Origin: Hirudo medicinalis
Lineage: Eukaryota > Annelida > Clitellata > Hirudinida > Hirudinidae
Direction: 5' to 3'
DNA: 64,000 bases
NCBI GenBank assembly: GCA_011800805.1
Contig: MPNW01000069.1
Coordinates: 59,518-123,517 of the forward strand
Each line of letters begins with the position of its first letter. The stretch's first letter is position 1. The translations under genes were made by a program, and so were the position numbers. Below the pieces are notes generated by a model. It was not told the DNA's origin and ran no database searches. It worked only from the letters and a program-made list of their open reading frames with translations. Below are positions 26,514-46,400 of this stretch, one piece after another.

Positions 26514-26818
26514 NNNNNNNNNNNNNNNNNNNNNNNNNNNNNNNNNNNNNNNNNNNNNNNNNNNNNNNNNNNNNNNNNNNNNNNNNNNNNNNNNNNNNNN
26601 NNNNNNNNNNNNNNNNNNNNNNNNNNNNNNNNNNNNNNNNNNNNNNNNNNNNNNNNNNNNNNNNNNNNNNNNNNNNNNNNNNNNNNNNNNNNNNNNNNNN
26701 NNNNNNNNNNGATGCCCTTGTGAAAGAAAAGGGATTTGTTAATAGGCATGTTATGAAAATACAAGTGATATTTAGTGTCACAGAAGAAATAACTACCACA
26801 GAAATTAAATAATTAATA

Positions 26819-26890
<72 letters not shown>

Positions 26891-28858
26891 GAAATTGAAT
26901 ACTAGGTTATGCTTTAAATTATCACTCAAATTTAAATCCACTTCAATTGAGGTAGTAGTGCTGCTGCTACTTAAAAATCAAATCAATTGTTGGAGCTGAT
27001 GACATGATGGATAGCATTTATCTCAAAGTGGCATTTGTAATAAAAACTCCATTAAATATTAAAATCCTAAAAATTGAAAAAGTGATTTAAACCCACGTAA
27101 TTCAAACATTGCCTCAATCTGCACTTCTGCCTCAACTTGTTCGGACCACCAAACTTTTTCATGTCCTAAATCAAATTCAAGATTATATGCTTAAAATGTA
27201 TATATCAAATGCATTCCCACTCCTGACAAACAGCTTGGCTTGCAGGTTGGCAGATTGGGTTACGTTCCTGCATAATGGCGGTAACGGCAACGGTCGTAAC
27301 GTGTCGTGTTCGAAACCCAGCCTGCACTGCCGCAAGTGCCCTTGGGAAGGAGCGCTATATAAATGGTCAACGAGAGGCGCCTCTGTCGCTATGCATGTGG
27401 TGCTACATAAATGAAGTACACTTACATTTTTACATTTAAAAAAATTGATAACATTTGTAAAATGTATTAGTAATAATTAAGTTAGCAATTAATGATAGAT
27501 GTAATCGAAAAGTTAAGAAATTCAGCTTCAGTCAGTTATCACTTTTCCTGAGTGCACATAAGAACAGCATTCAGTGAATATAATTAAGTACAAACTTTGC
27601 AGAAATCACATTTGGCACAATCGTCTGTTCTCAGACAGGCCTTGCAGCTTCCACACATTCTGTTGGATTTCTTCCTGTCCTTGAGAAACAAATTAAGATT
27701 ATTAACAATGTTGCAGAGTTATATTAATGTCAAACAAAACCAGGTAGAACCATTCATGTAGAATACAATAACAAAATAAAGAAATAGTGTTGTTAGAAAA
27801 CATAATGAATATCAGAGGATAATTTCTTCATTATGCTCATCAAACCCACTTTTTTCATCTTGAACTTTTGATCCTGAACCTGTTTGTGGTACTTGTGATA
27901 AGCATCTCTATCCTTGTCCTTGTTGTTCTTGTAGGTCCAGTCATCATCATCGTTGTCGTCTTCGTCGTCATCGTCTGCATACAAGGGCTTCGGCTTTTGA
28001 ACGGGCACGGGTTCAGAAATATAAATTATTCTGAGGGTTGGGTTACTCTCTAAATGAAATAAAATTTAAAAAAATAATTATCCCAAAAGCTCATGCATCC
28101 CAAAATGCACATTTAAAACATGATTAATTAAACATTACATAAATCAATAAGAATGTCAGTTAAGTTGAGCATTAAATCAAGAAGGCGCACCCAGGCAAAA
28201 GCGACAGAACCAATGTTCAATCTTTTTGGCTTCTTCAGCTGTGAGGTTGATACAATCCCCATGGTACCACTCATTGCATTCCTCACATCCTCTGTAAATT
28301 TCAAAGATAAAATAATATTAACTATTACAAAATAGAAAAGCTCTGATAACATATCCTGTTTAAGCCAACATGTTATTAAAATATAGTGAGTCTATCTAAT
28401 ATATAAGTCATAACAAATTCATACAATAATTAGGCTGCTCGTGGACTGTTTCTTATTTTTTTGACTATCCTCGCATATTTACACACAACTTTATGAAATA
28501 CTCCAGCACAAATCACAAAAACAATGTTTAAAAAAATCAACTAAATGTTTTGTATATTAAAGTGTTCAAAATTGAATTTATGAGAATTTGAAACTTTGTG
28601 CAATTACTATCGATTAGGCACAGTTTGTTTATATTATTTCATCTAATTGGACTTTCTACTAATAATATGATTATACATATTATATTTTAACAAATTAATT
28701 TAGTGAATCGTTTAATTAAACCGATTCAAAGAGAAATAAATCAAAACATTTTGAATAGACGTTTGTACTCACATCATAAAACGATTGCAATCGGAACTTC
28801 TGCATATACAATAAATTGGCAGATCTTTGCTGTCATAGTTATCGTCGAAAATCGACAT
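23930..28858 (-). CDS. CXXC1: CXXC finger protein 1 (CFP1, Set1/COMPASS subunit), 13 exons
   Basis: CFP1 binds unmethylated CpG and recruits the SET1 H3K4 methyltransferase to promoters. Exons: 28858-28773, 28291-28191, 28049-27850, 27679-27596, 27165-27097, 26332-26286, 26165-26126, 25918-25641, 25371-25164, 24982-24878, 24798-24661, 24473-24321, 24082-23930. All join in phase (553 aa; human about 656). In order: a PHD finger (IYCICRSSDCNRFM then IGCEECNEWYHGDC), an acidic and basic linker, a CXXC zinc finger (CGSCKACLRTDDC, CDFCKDMKKFGGPNK, CRLRQC), a basic linker, GPRQCHGPGC..CGMKLATNRIFEIL, a coiled coil of about 60 residues, then the conserved Cys-rich C-terminal part with HMEKCFNK, DFYNPQQKTYCKRL, EVCGCPLV and HCWEKLRRAEID. 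The KFGG motif that reads CpG is intact. Exon 6 lies next to the assembly gap and exons 6-7 are the least certain. Confidence 0.95.
26327..26888. repeat. Duplicated ~95-bp block around ATT microsatellites and an assembly gap
   Basis: The block starting GATGCCCTTGTGAAAG at 26,327 (to about 26,422) is repeated at 26,711-26,805, starting exactly at the edge of the N run 26,514-26,710. Each copy is followed by a long (AAT)n array (26,434-26,513 and 26,819-26,888). The copy at 26,327 overlaps the acceptor of CXXC1 exon 6. The second copy is most likely an unresolved overlap at the gap. Confidence 0.85.
27234..27414 (+). repeat. SINE copy B (tRNA-like, plus orientation)
   Basis: A 181-bp interspersed repeat inside a CXXC1 intron. 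It has a B-box-like GTTCGAAACCC at 27,308-27,318, a possible A-box-like region around CTTGGCTTGCAGGTTGGC at its start, and ends GTGGTGCTACATAAATGA. The reverse complement of copy C (36,541-36,799) matches it closely over the first 130 bases. It is less AT-rich than its surroundings. Confidence 0.7.
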
Positions 28859-29799
28859 ATTTACAAATTTCTTGTACCGATATCGATATACCAATGTAAA
28901 CAATATGCTATAACAACATGAACAAACTAAAAATGAACATTCATCATTAATATAATCTTTGAAAAGAAATCAATTTCAAATTGCAAAAGATGATGAATTT
29001 AAATCACAAATTTTATAAAAGTAATAAATACCTTCTTATTTTTTGCTAACTCATTGAAACACAGACATTTCACCTAGACAATTCTCAGCTCGGTCTTTCT
29101 AAAAAATCAAACAATTCTGGGCATTAAATGTGTTTGAGTAATCTCTTCAAGGAGCCGAAACGCTCATCAAAGGCCAGTGGAGTATGTAGAGCATAGTCAG
29201 GAACGTCAATTCAAGCGGAAAGTTTTGATCTTTGTTTTGCATAATAGTCTCAAAATACAATCTTTCATTTTAACTTTTTCATGAAATATCATCACATAAT
29301 CTTCCCGAAGGGTCTCTCCAGCCCTTGTGACGATCTGTGACACGAGTCGGAATGCAGACAAAAGGCAATGTGCATTAGTTACCGCTCATTCACTACCTTC
29401 ATAACAAATTAAATTTTCTTATTGGTCAGAACTTATTAGAATTCTTTTAAAATTTATAAACACCATACCTTTGAATAATTTTATAATATTTATAGAATAC
29501 AGATTTTACAGGTATGCTATGGACCACAACCTTTTGAAATTTCATAAACATAGGCTTAAAGTCATGAAAATTTTAATATAAATCGACAGACAAACACACA
29601 AACTTTCAAAATATCTGGCCCATAAAGTAATAAAAGCATAAAAATTCACAATGTTTGCTCATTCTTCTTCTTTCCTTCTCCAAATGGTGGAAAACGCTTA
29701 CCTGTTGAAATGTTTTAAGTTGTATTTATGCTTCCGTCTAAACCTTAATAAAAGCTTATGCTTAATTCATATAAATTAATGAGTAAATTTTTGTTATTA
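28859..29799. other. Intergenic region between CXXC1 and NKIRAS
   Basis: This AT-rich spacer holds the CXXC1 promoter and NKIRAS 3' UTR. No further gene is visible and no clear core promoter motif was recognised. Confidence 0.55.
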
Positions 29800-30740
29800 C
29801 TAAATAATAACCATAATATCATAATTAAATGCAAAACATTTATTACTTGGGGGTTGTGACATCTTACTAGTCAACCATACGAGTGGTTCAATTATTGTCT
29901 GCCTGTTGCCAACAGAAGCTTCAAAGAGACGAACTGAAAAATTGGAAAAAATTCTTAATTTTCTAGAATTTTGAAAGACTACATATAAAAAAAAAAGAAT
30001 TTAAATAATAATATCGAATAGCTCTTGTTGCAGTACTTTTTTCTGTCTGAGACCATTTGTTGGCTGCTGCAACATCCACTTGTCTGAGCTCCTTCAAGTC
30101 ACATTTGTTTCCAATGGCAACAAGCACAGCCTAGAATCACTAGAAGTTTATCAGCATTAACTAAACTTTACTTTGTCATAAAATAATTGAAAACCTCCTT
30201 TTTTTCTTTATTCTTTTCAATAAATTTCTTCAAATGATCTACACAGTTGAAAGAACTTTCACTAGTGGTGTCATAAACTAACAAGTAGCCCTTCAAATGT
30301 AACAAAAGCTATCACAGATAAATATCAACAAGTCATTGATAATGTTGTGTAATACATCTGCAAAGCTCAAATAATGCTTTGTTAACTCAGCCCTTGATAA
30401 GTCCTGAAAAATATTTTTTATATTAGCTTGTGAACACAAGTAAGTTTCTTTAGTTTCTGAACATTATTTCTCACCAATCCAGCTGTATCATAAATGTGCA
30501 GTTTCTCTTTCTGATTTTTATCAGTATCTATCAGAACTGTATATATATCTTCTATAGTAGAAAACATGGACTGCCACACAAAGTTCAGTTATCAATTCAC
30601 TGGAAATCTTCGAAACAGCTTGATCAAATTTAAAAACTAACGCTTCCGATAACATGGTCGGCATTCACAAGCTGTTCCAATATTGCCGTTTTCCCGACAC
30701 CTGCTTGTCCGCAAATAACTACTTTCCATGTTTTCCCCAT
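29800..30740 (-). CDS. NKIRAS: kappaB-Ras small GTPase (NKIRAS), 6 exons
   Basis: NKIRAS proteins are unusual Ras-like GTPases that bind IkappaB and Ral-GAP and dampen NF-kappaB and Ral signalling. Exons: 30740-30642, 30570-30475, 30403-30356, 30290-30195, 30130-30037, 29933-29800; phases fit, giving 188 aa (human about 192). The P-loop reads GQAGVGKT, the switch II region DTAGL, the base-binding motif GNKCD, with family features [32 protein letters not shown] and a C-terminal [15 protein letters not shown]. There is no CaaX box, as in the family. The residue at Ras position 12 is Ala and at position 61 Leu, keeping the kappaB-Ras trend (neither Gly12 nor Gln61), but Ala59 is the ordinary Ras residue where human has Arg. 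An upstream in-frame ATG at 30,884 was rejected because MGK is the family start. Confidence 0.94.
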
Positions 30741-31114
30741 TCTAATGACTTTTACAAGCACTTTAGGACCGCTGTTTACAGGTATCAATATTCCCTCCCT
30801 CTCTGTTGCGAATATTTTTACTTTTAAATCATTCAGAAATAATTTTATATTACTATCTAGTATTTTTATTAAAAAATACAACAATATTTATTTATTTATA
30901 ATTTTTATGTAAATAACTATAGAGGAGTTAATAAATAACATCAGTGAAATTTTATTTAAATATGTACATTCCTCAGATGGCTGCTTCAGTACATATTACA
31001 GCAATTTGTTACAGCAACTGCAAGCGGAACCAGCTCGCTAACTTATACCACTGATTTGCCGGACGGCGTGACTTACACAGTTTCCAGTGAATTCATTAAT
31101 TTTATCTTGACATA
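30741..31114. promoter_or_regulatory. Divergent promoter region NKIRAS / PDCL3
   Basis: Only 374 bp separate the start codons of NKIRAS (minus) and PDCL3 (plus), so the promoters of both must lie here or overlap. No TATA box or other specific element was recognised. The part nearest PDCL3 (31,010-31,075) is the least AT-rich. Confidence 0.6.
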
Positions 31115-32562
31115 ATGCAGGTAACGTTTTATATTTTAAAATTTCAGACCGGATATTTAGAACAATGTTTTGTTTTTAGTTATTTTGAATTTCTCTGTTT
31201 AGTAAGTTATTCTGTAATTAATGTTAATAACTCACTCAATGTATAAGGATCCCAACCAAGACACAGAGTGGAATGATGTTCTGCGTGCCAAAGGAATAAT
31301 TCCTCAAAAAGATGCCCCTGAGATCACAGAAGAAGATATTGTTAATATGGTTGAAAGCACAATTCAAGAAAAGACTCAGGGTTGGTAACAAGGAATTATA
31401 AACTATTTTGAGCTGCCAATTTGTAAACTCTTGCTGCTAATTGATATAATCCAGGCAAAGGTTATGGTGAGATGACGTTGGATGAATTAAATGACTTCGA
31501 GGATGATATTGATGAAGATGATGAACGGATTTTTGAACAATACAGGTGGGTGTCAATTTTTATCAATTTGAAATAGGTTGCACTATGCAAGTGATTTACA
31601 TTGCATTGACTTGAGTATTCTGAAACTCAATTACAAAAGCCTTTCATAGCTTTTCAAGACTTGTATTTGTGTTGTTTGAGCCCTAATTAAATGTATGAAT
31701 GCTTTCAGACGACAGAGACTGGATGAAATTAAAGCCAATCAACGCAATGCTTGTTATGGAGATGTGAGGGAAATCTCCAAAGATGAATATGTTCAACAGG
31801 TCAACAAGGCTGGGGAGAACATTTGGGTGGTCTTGTTGGTGTACAAGAATGGGTGGGTAATCTTATAATTAATTGTTCGTGAATTTAATGAGGTTAATTT
31901 AATTAAGTAAACTTGTTCATAATTACAGACATATTTATTGTGATTACTTTATTTTTGTAATAGTAAATCTCTACAATTCTGATTGTTAAAGGATTGTTTA
32001 ATGACATGTTATTTTCTGTAATAGGATTCCACTGTGCAAACTTGTGGAACAATATTTTTTGGAACTTGCTCGAAAGTTTCCCTGCACAAAGTTTCTTAAG
32101 AGTATCTCATCTGTGTGCATCCCTAACTACCCGGACAAGAACCTGCCAACTGTTTTTGTATATCAAAATGGCGAACTAAAGAAACAATTTGTTGGACCAC
32201 TTGTCTTTGGAGGCATGAATTTGAAAAAAGATGGTAATTTAAATCTTTCATTCCATAATTATTTTCATTTCATAAGTGCATTTAGAATAGAAATATTAAA
32301 GAAGTGACATTGGTTAGAATCATGCATTGCTTTTATGTTAAGTGTGCAAATGACATGCATTGGAGATTATCTTTGCATGATTTCAGCAAATTAATATTTA
32401 ATGTAATGAATGTTTACATCAGAGCTCGAGTGGATGCTGGCAGAAGCAGGAGCAGTCAAAACAGACCTGGAAGAAAATCCCAGGAAGGCTGTCAATGATG
32501 TCCTTTCTTCAACTCTGAAGAACTCAAATTACAGCAATGATGACAGCGATGATGATGATTGA
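31115..32562 (+). CDS. PDCL3: Phosducin-like protein 3 (PDCL3, viral IAP-associated factor), 6 exons
   Basis: PDCL3 is a thioredoxin-fold co-chaperone that helps the CCT chaperonin fold actin and tubulin and modulates apoptosis and VEGFR2 stability. Exons: 31115-31120, 31248-31380, 31455-31545, 31709-31852, 32025-32233, 32423-32562; all phases agree, giving 240 aa (human 239). The first exon codes only Met-Gln. Family landmarks in order: [86 protein letters not shown] and [13 protein letters not shown]. The C-terminus is acidic with a Ser/Asp tail. It is head to head with NKIRAS. An AATAAA lies 42 bp past the stop. Confidence 0.96.
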
Positions 32563-32603
32563 CAGTCATTACGTTAATGTTATGATTTAATTACCTGTTT
32601 TTT

Positions 32604-32609
32604 AATAAA
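32604..32609 (+). promoter_or_regulatory. Polyadenylation signal of PDCL3
   Basis: AATAAA 42 bp downstream of the PDCL3 stop codon, followed by a GT-rich stretch (GTATGGTTTGTATAGTTGG), as expected of a cleavage and polyadenylation site. Confidence 0.7.
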
Positions 32610-33734
32610 GGAAATTGTATGGTTTGTATAGTTGGTCTGCTTGGCTCTCCCAATGTCACAATTGTTTGGTGGAATTAACCATGTTAAAGTTATTTACATG
32701 TGACCATGATTGTATAATGATACTTTCTTGATCAAGACCAGGGTCAGACAATGTCGTGATTGTATAATGATACTTCCAGAGTCCATACCTGGGGACTTCC
32801 CTATGGGAAGTGAACCAACATAATTGGATTACAGCTGTTATATGTTTGTGAATATATCAGTTTTGCTAATTTAAAAAGTTGATTTCTTTAAACAAATAGA
32901 AATTAGTTGAATTAAAATTTGCAGAATTGTTGGTTACATGCTCTACTTAGTATTTAAGTAACGTTAAATTAGTGCCAAAGTAGATTTCAGTTAAGGAGGC
33001 AAAAAAAATAGATCGACAAATGACTCAATACTTTTGACTGGATTTAAATTCTAAATAAATTGTTTGTAGCTTGTTGTTTTCCTTTTTGATTCAATTCATC
33101 GAAATAACGCTTCAAATCTTGATTTTTGTTTTTTGGTGTTGGCTGCTGCTCTGAGGTTTAAGCTAAAACTCAAATATCTCAGGTCTTCCTAAGCAAATGA
33201 ATTAAATTATAAGCGAAACGTCTCTATTACCATTGTCGTTAGTAAATAAGTATAAGTAATATTTTTATCTATAATATAATATAATATTTTAAGGGGCGGA
33301 TCTAGAACACTTTGGGGGCGCAAATTTTTTTTTTAAATTTAAAATAAACCAATAAAAATATAATTACTATAATTCAATCGATGACAATTCATCCTTGACT
33401 TATCCAATTTGTCGTGATGCATGAATTATGGACAATATTTGAAACATTTTCTAGATTTTTATCTATTCGATGAGATTTATAAATTTATGCTGCACCAAAA
33501 TGCTCATTGAAAAGATTTTGTCCAATGAGCCCATCTCTACGCATTTTGTTTACAGCTAGGTTGTATATCTTTGCCCCCGGGGACAGGCTTTAAAGTTCTT
33601 TTTGAACCGGCTGGTCGCTTTTATTTTGTGCTCTTTATGTTGTTGTTATGATTAAAGAGTGTCGCTAACTCGTGTAGCAGTCTTGCTTTTTTGGAGTCTG
33701 TTCCATTGATAAACTGAGTAGGGAAGATTTTGAG
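32610..33734. other. Intergenic region PDCL3-SMURF
   Basis: This contains a 20-bp direct repeat TGATTGTATAATGATACTTC (at about 32,707 and 32,758; the first copy has one extra T near its end) and a piece at 33,290-33,330 (GGGGCGGATCTAGAA...GGGGGCGCAAA) that looks like the end of a DNA transposon. The SMURF promoter and 5' UTR should lie toward the right end. No gene is visible. Confidence 0.5.
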
Positions 33735-41892
<8,158 letters not shown>

Positions 41893-42026
41893 AGAAACTG
41901 GTGAATACAATGCAAAACCAGGACATGATTTCAAGCCAGCTCAACTCTTGTTTTGAAACATTTTATAAGTTTTAGATATTTATTTTTCCTATTTGATCTG
42001 TTTGCTCAAACTTTTTAAAAAGCCTA

Positions 42027-42032
42027 AATAAA
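42027..42032 (+). promoter_or_regulatory. Polyadenylation signal of SMURF
   Basis: AATAAA 135 bp after the SMURF stop codon in the gap before the converging TOMM22 gene. Confidence 0.55.
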
Positions 42033-42451
42033 AATGAAAGATGTCTATAATCCTTCACAAGTTTCTACCCTTTTGCTTTTTCAATGCATTCATCTGCAAC
42101 ATGACGTGACTTGTAATCAAACTCCATCTCCACGAAAATGAGGCTTAATAGGATACATCCCAGTGCTATAGCAACATGGCAATTGCTAAGGCAGCCACTT
42201 AACTTGACTTAACCACTCCTGATTAAAAATTACAACATAGCCAAAGGTTCAAATCAGCTGCAGTTAACATTAACTAGCTGGTGCTGTAGGTTTTGAGAGA
42301 CATGAAGCAATCGAGAAAATATGAACTCTGTTCATTACATCAAAACATGATTTCATGTGAAACAACATGTGAATCTTCAAATATATTTGAAACAGGCTGA
42401 CAAAAGTTGCAAGTCAAAAATGAAGAATGTCCTAAGAGTTGAGTCACTAAA
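42033..42451. other. Convergent intergenic region SMURF-TOMM22
   Basis: A 3' to 3' spacer with no further coding signal. It should contain the TOMM22 3' UTR on the minus strand. Confidence 0.5.
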
Positions 42452-43022
42452 TCAAACAATGCTTTTAGGTGCCAATTGATTTGGATTGTTGGGAGAGCCT
42501 TGTGGACCAAGCATTGCATGTGGGCCAAGGAGTAGCTAGGAAATAAATTTAAAAAAATTAATAAAGTATTTAAATGAAACAATGAGTAAAGGGAAACACT
42601 TTGAAAACTAATAATTTTTAAATAGCAGCAAAAAAACCGTGCTCACCTGTCGTTGCTGCTGGATCTGGCTCTGTTCTACTTGTGATTTTTCATTGTCAAA
42701 CATCACAGGTAGGGCAAGGATAGTGAATGAAGTCACAGCAATCCACGCTGCTTGTCTTGTAAAGCTTACCAGACTCTTGGTTCCCTCAAAGCCGTAATAT
42801 CCAACGTTACATATGACGTTACGTATAGGCTCAGGAAACATCTCCGTCAGGCCAACGAGTCTCTCTGTGACAGTTTCGTCCTCCTATAAATAAAGTGCAT
42901 TATCAAAGTTGTTGTAAATCTCCTGGATATAAATATAATGCGAGGTTTACCTCTTCTTCATCGCAATCCCTGCTGATGCTTCTTGGTTCTTCTTTAAAGT
43001 CTCCAAAACTTCCCCTTATCAT
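42452..43022 (-). CDS. TOMM22: Mitochondrial import receptor subunit TOM22, 3 exons
   Basis: TOM22 is the central receptor of the outer-membrane translocase and anchors the TOM40 pore. Exons: 43022-42951, 42883-42647, 42535-42452; phases fit, giving 130 aa (human 142). The N-terminal cytosolic part is acidic (CDEEEEDETVTERLVGL), followed by EMFPEPIRNV, the conserved TOM22 stretch leading into the single tail-anchor helix (AAWIAVTSFTILALPVMF), and a Gln-rich intermembrane tail QIQQQRQLLLGP. The gene is head to head with the NSUN2-like gene and converges with SMURF. Confidence 0.93.
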
Positions 43023-43482
43023 TTTCGTATGCGATAATAAACAAATAATTCGGTAATTTCAAAAACGCAGAGCAAATGAAGGACACCGTCAAATAAGTGA
43101 TCTTGCAAAGAATCTCTCGTGCCAAAACATAAACACTATATCTAGACTATAAATAAAATTTTTAAATAAGTATTTTTATTATTTATTAAATATTTAAAAA
43201 TAATTTTAAAGATCTTACTTGTTAGGTTATGCTTTATAAAAAAAATAAACCGAAATGCTGATTGCGATTAACTATAACTGTTTATTCTGACCATGACATT
43301 ACTAATTAATTCATTGTAAATGCTTTCATATTTGGCAAAAGGGCCTTTCACACAAATACTTTTGTTAGAGTAATTCATGTTGTGTGTACGTATAATTACC
43401 TCGTAAACACTGTGCAAACCTAAGCGAAAGGCGCGCTCGTTATTTTTAGAGAAATTTTGAATAAGGGTGTTACAGAAAGAGT
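43023..43482. promoter_or_regulatory. Divergent promoter region TOMM22 / NSUN2-like
   Basis: 460 bp between the two start codons. The DNA is AT-rich and no specific core element stands out. An 87-aa open frame on the minus strand here has no family resemblance and is not called. Confidence 0.5.
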
Positions 43483-46400
43483 ATGGAGAAGCGACAAAAT
43501 GATCTGAAATCAGAAGAATTGAATAATTCATACAAATTTGTAGCAGATTACTATCTGGTTGATATACATTAGTGATAAGATTAACTGGGCGGATGTCTAG
43601 TTATCTATTGTGTAATGTTTTTTTAAATCAGTAAATTTTCTTTTAAGCACCAAAATATTATTAATGAAGGATGTTTGGAAGAGTTTGTAAATGTCATGAA
43701 AATGCCTTTGAATATCACCTTTTACATCTCAACTTATTCCCAGTATGAAGCTAAGTTTTCCCAATTGTAATATAAATTGTTTTGCCAAATAATTTAAAAT
43801 TTTAGACATGGAAAGAGGATAAAACAGACTCTCAAAACTATGTTGAACTCTATGAAAATAGCAGATATTTTTACAATTTCTCCAACTCCATATTTGTGGT
43901 AACAAATGAATTTATAAACTATTAATTTTTTGCAACCTAATATTTATTAAAGAATTTTCATTCAAAAAGGTTTAAAAATGAATGCATATGGAGATGGAAA
44001 TTTAAAGATTGTATTCCTTATGAGGAATGCCATGTTGAATTAAGAAAATTTTTGCATCAGCAAGAAGCTTGTGTTAGCCTTGATTGATTTCTAGCCAAGA
44101 TATTTTTTTTGTTTAAAATTGAGTGTCACAATTTATTTTATTTTTTTCAAGTTGATTATTTAGTACCTTTTTAGGGAAACATTGTAAAACAAGATGTTTT
44201 AGACATGCTTCCTATATCATTGCTGGGTGTGGATGAAACACAGAAGGTACACTCAATACTTGGAAATATATACTTAGCTTTAAACAACATAACATGTAAA
44301 TGCAGGTTCTAGATATGAGTGGTCTCTCAAACCACAAATTTCATCAGCTCTCAGATCTTCTTCGATTACAAGATCAAGTTGATGGAGGTTTGCTGCTCAT
44401 GCAAAGATTGCAAATCATTATCATTCTGTGATAAATGTTGATTTGATAATTTGCTAATGTCTGGTAATAATAAGTTACTAACTGATAATAATAAATTATC
44501 AAATAATTTTTGGAAGATTAGTTGTAATTTGATTACATTTTGATTACACAACTAGTAATATATTTACACGAACATATCAAAATAAGGAGCCTTTTCTACA
44601 TCTAATTTATTCGTGTCATTTTACTTAATTAATTACAATTGATTAATTTTTTTAATTATTACATAAGTTAAACGTTTTTGTAAGTCATTTTAAATATAAT
44701 ATTTAAATGAAGATACAAATGCAAAAATGATGCAAGCAGCAATATTAATATTAATAATATTAATTAATTTGTAATGCAAATTTGCACCATTTGCATGGCA
44801 TCAGAGACAACAAGAAATATTAGTCATTCATTTGTTTCCTGCAATCAATGTGTTGATAATGATACAAACAATTCGTAGATGGCCTTTTCGTTGTTGTCGA
44901 GTCCGACCCGAAGAAATGTCTCGGAATGTCCGACACGTTTTCCAGGCACGCCTCCCCGAGACTTGCCACCGTTAACTTCGACACCAAAACTCTGCCGCTC
45001 ATGAGTTTCACGTCGGACAATGTCGGTCACATTTTTGTTGATTATTAATTCAAGCTGAATTATTGAATTCTTCATGTTTTTGAAGGGTTCTGATCACTTC
45101 CTAGCATTTGATAGCATTCTTTGCTTCTTCCCGAGCAGGTGCAATTCGATAAAACTTTAACATTTTACGGAATTTGATGAATCATATCGAATTGTGATAA
45201 AATATTTTGTCAGCAATTAAGAAGCATTTGACTTCAAAATTAAAATATAGGAATTTAGCCAAGTACACCATTTGCAATGAAATAATATTAATCGAATCCA
45301 TTTGCCATTGACCGTTTATTATCTCTTTTTAGTTATATTTAATTACAATTGAATTTTAAATTTTATAATTTTGCAAGCAATGATGGCCTTGCAAGGAACA
45401 ATCCTGAAACTGTCAGAGGATGGACTTGGAGTGTTTCTTTAAGTCATCATGGGCATGAACAATTTCTCACTTCAATTGTTTATTTTATGTATTTGCAGCC
45501 AAATAATTAATTCTGCATAATTATTGTGGCAAATGAAATTCCCATTTTGAACCTTTTGTTAAAGCTAATTTTGTTGTTTTTGTTGTCACGATAAAACGTT
45601 TGTTCGGGAACCTTTTCATTATTATTGATTGTGATAAAATATTTTGTCAGGAACCTCTGCGAGATGCTGAACTCCGGCCTTGGAGTTTTGAAGATCGGAG
45701 GCAGGTTGGTTTATGCTGTCAACTCCATGAATCCTGTCGAAGGTGAAGCCGTTATTTCAACAGTCTTGTACCAACAGAAAGGTCCAAATAAGTTATGAAA
45801 GTTATTTTATTGTGTTATTGCTTTAATAAAATCAAATTAATTACTGGAATAATTACCAATAATATATTACCACTGTAATAATATATTTTTGTACATTTAA
45901 CACCTATTCAAAAGACTAGAAGAAATAGCATAAAACGGTTTGCTTGAATTCCCTAAAATATTTTTATTGTTTATAAACATGCAGGTGTTTATAATTTATT
46001 TAGGAAGTGTGAAACTGATTGATGCATCAAGTGAACTCCCTGACATCAAGTATGAGAAGGGTCTGACCAAGTGGGAGGTTACATTTATTGATTATTGATT
46101 ATGCCTGCATTGCTTGATGAACCTGACCTCCAACACCAGAAAATTTAATTTGCAAATCAGGGTGATTGATTTCCTTCAGTTGTTTAGAACGATGTCGTGG
46201 TGTCAATTTATCGGCAGCATCGATAACATCGAGCCATACTGATTCAATGTCACCAGTTTTTTAATTTATCCATTTGCCTTATTTATTTTTTAAGGTTTTG
46301 ACAAATCAGAAATGGTACGCCAATGCAGGTGAGGTCCCTCAACACCTGTGGACTCAGGTGTGGACGTCCATGTTTCCTTTGCCACCTGAAATAACGGAGC

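Noticed and set aside
26258..26812. Open frames across the N run
   Set aside because: They consist of unknown residues and poly-Ile/Tyr from the AAT repeat; only the short CXXC1 exon at 26332-26286 is supported.
30741..30884. N-terminal extension of NKIRAS from an upstream ATG
   Set aside because: The family starts at MGK, and the upstream residues look like translated UTR.
44820..45075. Minus-strand open frames over this stretch
   Set aside because: They are antisense to NSUN2-like exon 7 (44,879-45,025), whose plus-strand reading matches the family.
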